A DNA stretch of 64,000 nucleotides, from contig NC_064827.1 of the NCBI RefSeq assembly GCF_024166365.1, forward strand, positions 51,860,635 to 51,924,634, written 5' to 3'. Numbering within the stretch: position 1 is the stretch's first letter; each line of letters opens with the position of its first letter. Made by a program: the position numbers and the translations under genes. This DNA is from Elephas maximus indicus. Lineage: Eukaryota > Chordata > Mammalia > Proboscidea > Elephantidae. Shown in pieces: positions 59,394-64,000 of the stretch. The notes beneath the pieces were generated by a model. That model worked only from the letters and a program-made list of their open reading frames with translations. It had not been told where the DNA came from and did not search any database.

Positions 59394-59969
59394 GCCATGG
59401 AAGCAGCAGCCAAGAAATCAAATGATGCATTGCATTGGGTAAATCTGGTGCAAAGGACCTCTTTAAAGTGTTGAAAAGCAAAGATGTCATCTTGAAGACT
59501 AAGGTGCACCTGATTCAAGCCATGGTATTTTCAATCTCCTTATATGCATGTGAAAGCTGGACAATGAATAAGGAAGGCCGAAGAAGAATTGACACCTTTG
59601 AATCTTGGTGTTGGCGAAGAGTATTGAATATACCATGGACTGTCAAAAGCACGAACAAATCTGTCTTGGAAGAAGTACAACCAGAATGCTCCTTAGAAGC
59701 AAGGATGGCGAGACTGCGTCTTACATACTTCAGACACGTTGTCAGGAGGGATAAATCCCTAGAGAAGGACATCATGCTTGGCAAAGTAGAGGGTCAGCAG
59801 AAAAGAGGAAGACCCTCAACGAGGTGGATTGCCACAGTGGCTGCAACAATAAGCTCAAGCATGACAACAATTATAAGGATGGCTCAGGACCGGGCAGGGT
59901 TTCGTTCTGTTGTTCATGGCGTCACTATGAGTCAGAACTGACTTGACGGCACCTAACAACAACAACAAC
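59394..59969 (+). mobile_element. RTE LINE 3' end, plus strand, 5'-truncated
   Basis: Last ~576 bp of the RTE. Flanked by ATTAAAATAAATTTA (59,379-59,393) and ATTAGAATAAGTTTA (59,970-59,984), a 15-bp duplication with two A/G changes. C-terminal domain open for 168 codons (59,435-59,941), ending early at a TGA where the parent has CGA. Least damaged C-terminal domain in the window. Confidence 0.95.
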
Positions 59970-59989
59970 ATTAGAATAAGTTTAAGCTT

Positions 59990-60365
59990 TTAGCATAATG
60001 GGTTGCCTTGCTTGTTGAGTTTTTCATATATATTTAGACATATTGTGTAAAGATAGATGTTGTATGTTAGTACTTCTTAGACAAACTAACTGTTGGGCTA
60101 GCCTCAGGCAAGTAAGTGCTCAATAGGCATTTGTTTTTAAGGATTTACTTAATGATTTTATGATTTATGGTGCTTCAGTTAATAAATACATTTTTAAATG
60201 AGAAATAAAAGAAGAAATGTGTGACACAGAGAGCAATGTCCAGGTCATAGCCACAGAAAAGTCTGTTGAGGAGACTTTGCTTATGAATGCAGATTCTTGA
60301 AATTCCAACCAGAACAGAAGATTCTTCAGATCAGGACACATGCTTGTCTCTTCAGAGTACTGGTT
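59990..60365. other. No recognised feature
   Basis: Nothing supported. Confidence 0.4.
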
Positions 60366-60371
60366 TGATAA

Positions 60372-60889
60372 TGTCTTAGTTATTTAATGCTGCTGAAACA
60401 GAAATACCACAAGTGGATGTCTTTAACAAACAGAAATTTATTCTCTCACAGTCTAGTAGGCTAGAAGTCCAAATTCAGGGCATCAGTTCCAAGGGAAGGC
60501 TTTTTTTCTCTGTCAGCTCTGGAGGAAGGTCCTTGTCACCAGTCTTCCCCTAGCGGAGGAGCTTCTAAGCTCAGGGACCCCAGGTCCAAAGGACGCACTA
60601 TTCTCCTGGTTCTTGTTTCTTGGTGGTATCAGGTCCCCGTATCTCTCTGCTTGCTTTTCTCTATCTCAAAAGACATTGGCTTTGAGGACTACTAATCTTG
60701 TAGGTTGAGTCCTGCATCAGTAACATAACTGACACTAATCCCACTTCTTTAACATCAAAGAGGTAGGATTTACAAAACATAGGAAAATCACATCAGATGA
60801 CAAAATGGTGCACAACTACACAATACCAGGAACCAAGGATTAGCAAGTTGATACACATATTTTTGGGGTAGACAATTCAATTCATAACA
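60372..60889 (-). mobile_element. ERV solo LTR (MaLR-like), minus strand, copy 3 of 3
   Basis: 518 bp, ends TGTCTTAG and CATAACA, perfect 5-bp GATAA on both sides (60,367-60,371 and 60,890-60,894). AATAAA complement at 60,437-60,442. Homologous to copies 1 and 2. Confidence 0.92.
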
Positions 60890-60894
60890 GATAA

Positions 60895-61520
60895 GAACGG
60901 GCAATTTAGAAATGGGCTATCTAAACCAGGGGGAGATAGAGGCATTAAGTGCCTGGCTTATACACTTTCATGAAAGTGCTTACCTTCAAAATTAGAGGGA
61001 CAAAATGAGGAGGATCCCCACTGAACAGACTCCTCTTTTCCTGATAGATCTGGGGAAGAGAAGGTGGGGGAAGATGCTGACAGGATTGTATGATTCAGTT
61101 GTGAGTATTGATTGTTAACAGGGTTCATTGTGATTGTAGAAACTCTAATTGCAGAAGCAGTAACTGAAAGAGTAGACTAAGGGGGAGGCACTGCTGGGCT
61201 GGAGTACAGTGGCCAAAACTAAACTTGCATAAAGATTTTGCTATGCTGATACCTCATGACGCTCAGAGCAAGGAAATAATCTTCTCTGAGTTAAATTTTA
61301 TCATACACCAGAAAGGGTGAAGCCGAGATAACTTTTGGAGAACCAGATCAGATGAATACCTGCAGCGACCTGAATGGCTGGCACCTGAGTAACCTCACCC
61401 TGAGGACCCTTGGCCCTACCAAAGGACTAGTTTTAATGACTATTTTGGACTGGTAAAATGATTGCTAAGAGGAAGTTAATCCTTCAAGTATGAAAGTGCC
61501 AATGAAGAGGCAGGGGGTGG
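60895..61520. other. No gene; unrecognised, possibly ERV-related
   Basis: No frame or motif recognised; it adjoins an LTR but carries no visible viral coding sequence. Confidence 0.35.
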
Positions 61521-61522
61521 CC

Positions 61523-62730
61523 TGCAGTGCAGTGAATTATTTAGTATGGCCCTTCTAGCTGTAGGCTCCCACACAATGATTGGGTGGATCTATGCAAATA
61601 AGGTGCTTATGGCCCACCAAGGGGATTGGACAACTTGCTGTTAATGCAAATAAAATATTTGGAAACTGTGACAGTTAAGGTTATGTATCAACTTGGCTGT
61701 GCCATGCTTTTCGGTGGTTTGGCAGTTATATAATGATGTGATTTGGCATTTATGAAATGATGTAGTCATCCTTCATTTTGTGATCTGATGTAATTGCCCT
61801 TCATTTTGTGATATGTTATAAATCCTAGCCTCTATGCCTGTAGTTATGGTCTAAATTGGGAGTGAGTTGTCTGTTATGTTAATAAGACAGGATTAGAATG
61901 GGATGTATCTTGAGTCACTGCCTTACTAGAGGGTATGACTCAAGTCAGAACCCTTACCCTGTCACCCCCTTACCATCTTATTCAAGTCATGCTCTTACTT
62001 GAGCCACACCTTTTATCCTACAAGAGATTAAAGGAGAGAGAAGCAACCAGATAGGGGGTACTCATTACCAGAAAGAAGATCTAGGAGTGGAGCATGTTCT
62101 TTGTACCAGATTCCTGTGCTAAGAATCTTCTAGTTCGGGAGTCACAGAGAGAGAGCTGTAACACTGGAGACGGCAAGAGACGATGAGAAGCAGCAGCAGA
62201 GAAATGGTAGTAGAGGCAGCAGAATCAGGAGACCAGCAGGAGAAGGCACAGTGTGCTTCTTGGCCCATGGAATGAGAAAGGTGAGTGCCTTCTGATAGGA
62301 GGCTTGCTGGCAGACTGGGGTGCTTCTGGGCACTAGGCAAAGCTAGGCTTGCTGACCCTTAGAGCTAGAAAGCTTACTGGTGGAGTGCGGTGCCTCTGGG
62401 CACTTATTGGTGGAGCTGAAGAGCTTTGTGACACTTGTCCGAGCAGGGCAAAGGCTGGGCTGACCCCAGAGCCTAAGAGGCCTCAGGGGTCTAGGGGCCG
62501 AGGGCCAGGGAGTGGCCTGCCTGTGGGCATGGTGAAGAAGCTATTTTGACGAAACAACTGTATCCTAAATCCTTTCTGGTCCTGAATTATAACCTATTAC
62601 TTCCCTAATAAACCCCATAATCATAATCGTCTGTGCATTCTATGTGACCATTGCAACAAATTATCAAACCCAGAAGAGAAATGGAGAGTGCCATGGGAGG
62701 GACGGATAATGTCAGAATTCATAAAAAGTT
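61523..62730 (+). mobile_element. ERV LTR, plus strand, cut by an L1
   Basis: Starts TGCAGTGCAGTGAATTATT, homologous to the LTR at 35,125-36,054 (reverse complement). Contains an extra segment at about 61,650-62,058 absent from that copy, with a TATAAA-like ATGTTATAAATCC near 61,824. AATAAA at 62,607-62,612. The 3' end lies beyond the L1 that begins at 62,731. Frames at 62,119-62,340 (minus) and 62,349-62,549 (plus) are chance. Confidence 0.78.
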
Positions 62731-62741
62731 GGGGGGGGGGG

Positions 62742-62750
62742 CAAGATGGC
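62742..62750 (+). promoter_or_regulatory. YY1-type site at the L1 start
   Basis: CAAGATGGC, 11 bp inside the element, is the YY1 core that in human L1 directs transcription to start at the first base. Position and sequence are conserved here; activity is inferred. Confidence 0.7.
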
Positions 62751-62879
62751 TGAATAGGCAGACGCTACCTCGGATCCCTCTTGCAACAAAGACTCGGAAA
62801 AACAAGTGAATCAATCACATACATGACAATCTACGAACACTGACCATCAAACACAGATCTAAAGAGTTGACCTGAGTGA

Positions 62880-63520
62880 CAGGTGAGCGAAAAGCTGCAT
62901 CCTGAACCAGTGACCGTTTCTGGAACCTGCGACCCACCCCACAGCCTTGAGCTCCAGTGCTTCCCTGGTGCTGAGTGGCAGGGCTGATTGCGGCTTGCTA
63001 AGGTGGAGCAGGCACAGGACACAGCCCTAACCCCAAGCCCCCTGGGGTAACCTCTGTAGAGACTTAGCCAGCACAAGCAGGCTGCACACTGACGGGGCTA
63101 ACGAGAGAACGAACAACCACGGGAAGCAGCGACTGTTTTCGGACCCTGGAGCCAGCGTCCCAGTCAGAAAACCTTGGCGCTGGGCTTTGGACTGGGTGCA
63201 GGGGAGCTGAGCACAGCATCCTGAGATGGGGCAAACACAGGACGCAGCCCTAGCCCCCAGAAGTGACCTTGGGGGAAGCCCAGCCAGTGCACACAGGCAG
63301 CGCAGTGATGCGGCTGACAGGAGCAGAAGTCACCGGGAGGCAGGGACTGGTTTTGGAGCCGGGAGTGTGGCGTCCCAGCCGGGGAACCTTGGCGCTGGGC
63401 TTTGGACTGGGACGGAGGAAATAACCATGGCTTCTGAGACAGTGCAAGCACGGGACGCGGGCCTGACCCTTGGGGGCAATCTCTACCCAGCCAGCGTACA
63501 CAGTCGAAGCGCCCCTCGGG
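62880..63520 (+). repeat. Three tandem GC-rich units in the L1 5' UTR
   Basis: The phrase GCAGGCACAGGACACAGCC (63,008), GCAAACACAGGACGCAGCC (63,231) and GCAAGCACGGGACGCGGGCC (63,443) recurs at spacings of 223 and 212 bp. ACCTTGGCGCTGGGCTTTGG occurs at 63,172 and 63,387 (215 bp apart). The units are related in sequence all along, in the manner of promoter monomers. Confidence 0.85.
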
Positions 63521-64000
63521 AATCTCAGGTAAAACAGTCATCACCAAGCAAGATAAGTAACTTTGTCTATATTCCAGGGTGCTACTCTCTCTCCTATCTA
63601 TCTGATCCCTCCTATCCCCTTCCCAGGTGGCTTCATCAACATTGGAATTTCCTGGGCCAGGGAGTGAAGTGCTCTGCAGTTTTTTTTCTTTGTTTGTTTG
63701 TTTTGTATTTTCCTAATCCATTCTCCTGGCTTGAGAGAAGCAGCTACAAAAAACCCAGGGACCAAGAATCCTTCTTTGACTTCCCAAAATTGGACTAAAA
63801 ATACAGAACCAGTTCCAGCCAAGCATTTGAGATCCACAGCCTTGGGCTTTCATCCCTAAAGGGAACAAGGTGCCTATTATAATCCAAAGGCAATTCTGAT
63901 AGGATTCTGACTATAATGGTTTTAGCAGATTACTGGAAAGACAGGTTTCCCAGGTCTGATATCTCTACCTATTAAACAGAGCCCTCACTGACCCACAACC

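Larger units (their letters stand above)
62731..64000 (+). mobile_element. L1 LINE 5' end (5' UTR), plus strand, runs off the window
   Basis: Begins with ten G then GCAAGATGGCTGAATAGGC, the classic L1 5' start. GC-rich with many CpGs to about 63,520, then AT-richer sequence; ORF1 is not reached in this window. Matches the 5' end of the L1 at 2690-2763. Probably a 5'-complete copy, inserted into the LTR to its left; the target duplication (right copy) lies outside the window. Confidence 0.9.

Noticed and set aside
62349..62549. 66-codon plus-strand frame near the LTR end as a viral gene
   Set aside because: It lies in LTR sequence just before the polyadenylation signal; the related LTR has no such frame.

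Overview
The window is vertebrate nuclear DNA from an afrotherian mammal, most likely an elephant or close relative. The main evidence is about two dozen copies of the tRNA-derived AfroSINE. They occur in a long form and in a short form lacking about 45 bp in the middle; the short form is the one known from Paenungulata (elephants, sea cows, hyraxes). The window also carries many copies of an RTE-clade LINE of the kind found in elephant, L1 elements with a non-primate 5' UTR and 3' UTR, several ERV/MaLR LTRs, and a background of old eutherian repeats (L2, MIR, MER5A, MLT1). The DNA is AT-rich except for the L1 5' UTR at the right edge. I see no host exon, RNA gene, CRISPR array or operon. The open frames either lie inside LINE copies or are chance frames. 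The window reads as an intergenic or deep intronic repeat field.

Layout. 1-2763: minus-strand L1 whose 5' UTR is joined directly to ORF2. 2775-3660: older L1 fragment interrupted by a Tc1/mariner-type element. 3770-4460: MIR split by two AfroSINEs. 4792-5436: AfroSINE split by an LTR. 5920-7090: L2 with MER5A. 8308-9098: RTE 3' end. 9.1-18.8 kb: AfroSINEs, L2, MIR, an MLT1-like LTR and a 5'-truncated L1. 19.2-22.9 kb: mostly single-copy AT-rich DNA. 24.1-26.2 kb: 3' third of an L1. 28.2-33.8 kb: an RTE copy with a complete second RTE inserted in it (12-bp target duplication). 34.9-36.5 kb: MLT1 split by an ERV LTR. 40.7-42.8 kb: MaLR provirus (LTR-internal-LTR). 43.9-44.4 kb: LTR with perfect 5-bp duplication. 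47.9-49.7 kb: truncated RTE. 50.4-52.0 kb: old L1/HAL1 ORF1-like sequence with two AfroSINEs. 53.07-56.30 kb: full-length RTE in another repeat. 59.4-60.0 kb: RTE 3' end. 60.4-60.9 kb: LTR. 61.5-62.7 kb: LTR cut by the 5' end of an L1 that runs off the window (62,731-64,000) with its YY1 site and tandem GC-rich units.

How the parts relate. The RTE codes for one endonuclease-reverse transcriptase protein whose stop codon lies a few bases before the terminal (AAC)n tail. The last codons of that frame are the same sequence as the AfroSINE 3' tail, which fits a LINE-SINE partnership in which RTE enzyme moves the SINE. All RTE and L1 frames in the window that can be read are broken. The most unusual signal is that two separately inserted RTE copies (47.9 kb and 53.1 kb) share the same stop codons and frameshifts, and look most alike in the middle of the element. 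No previously undescribed system beyond transposon biology was found.
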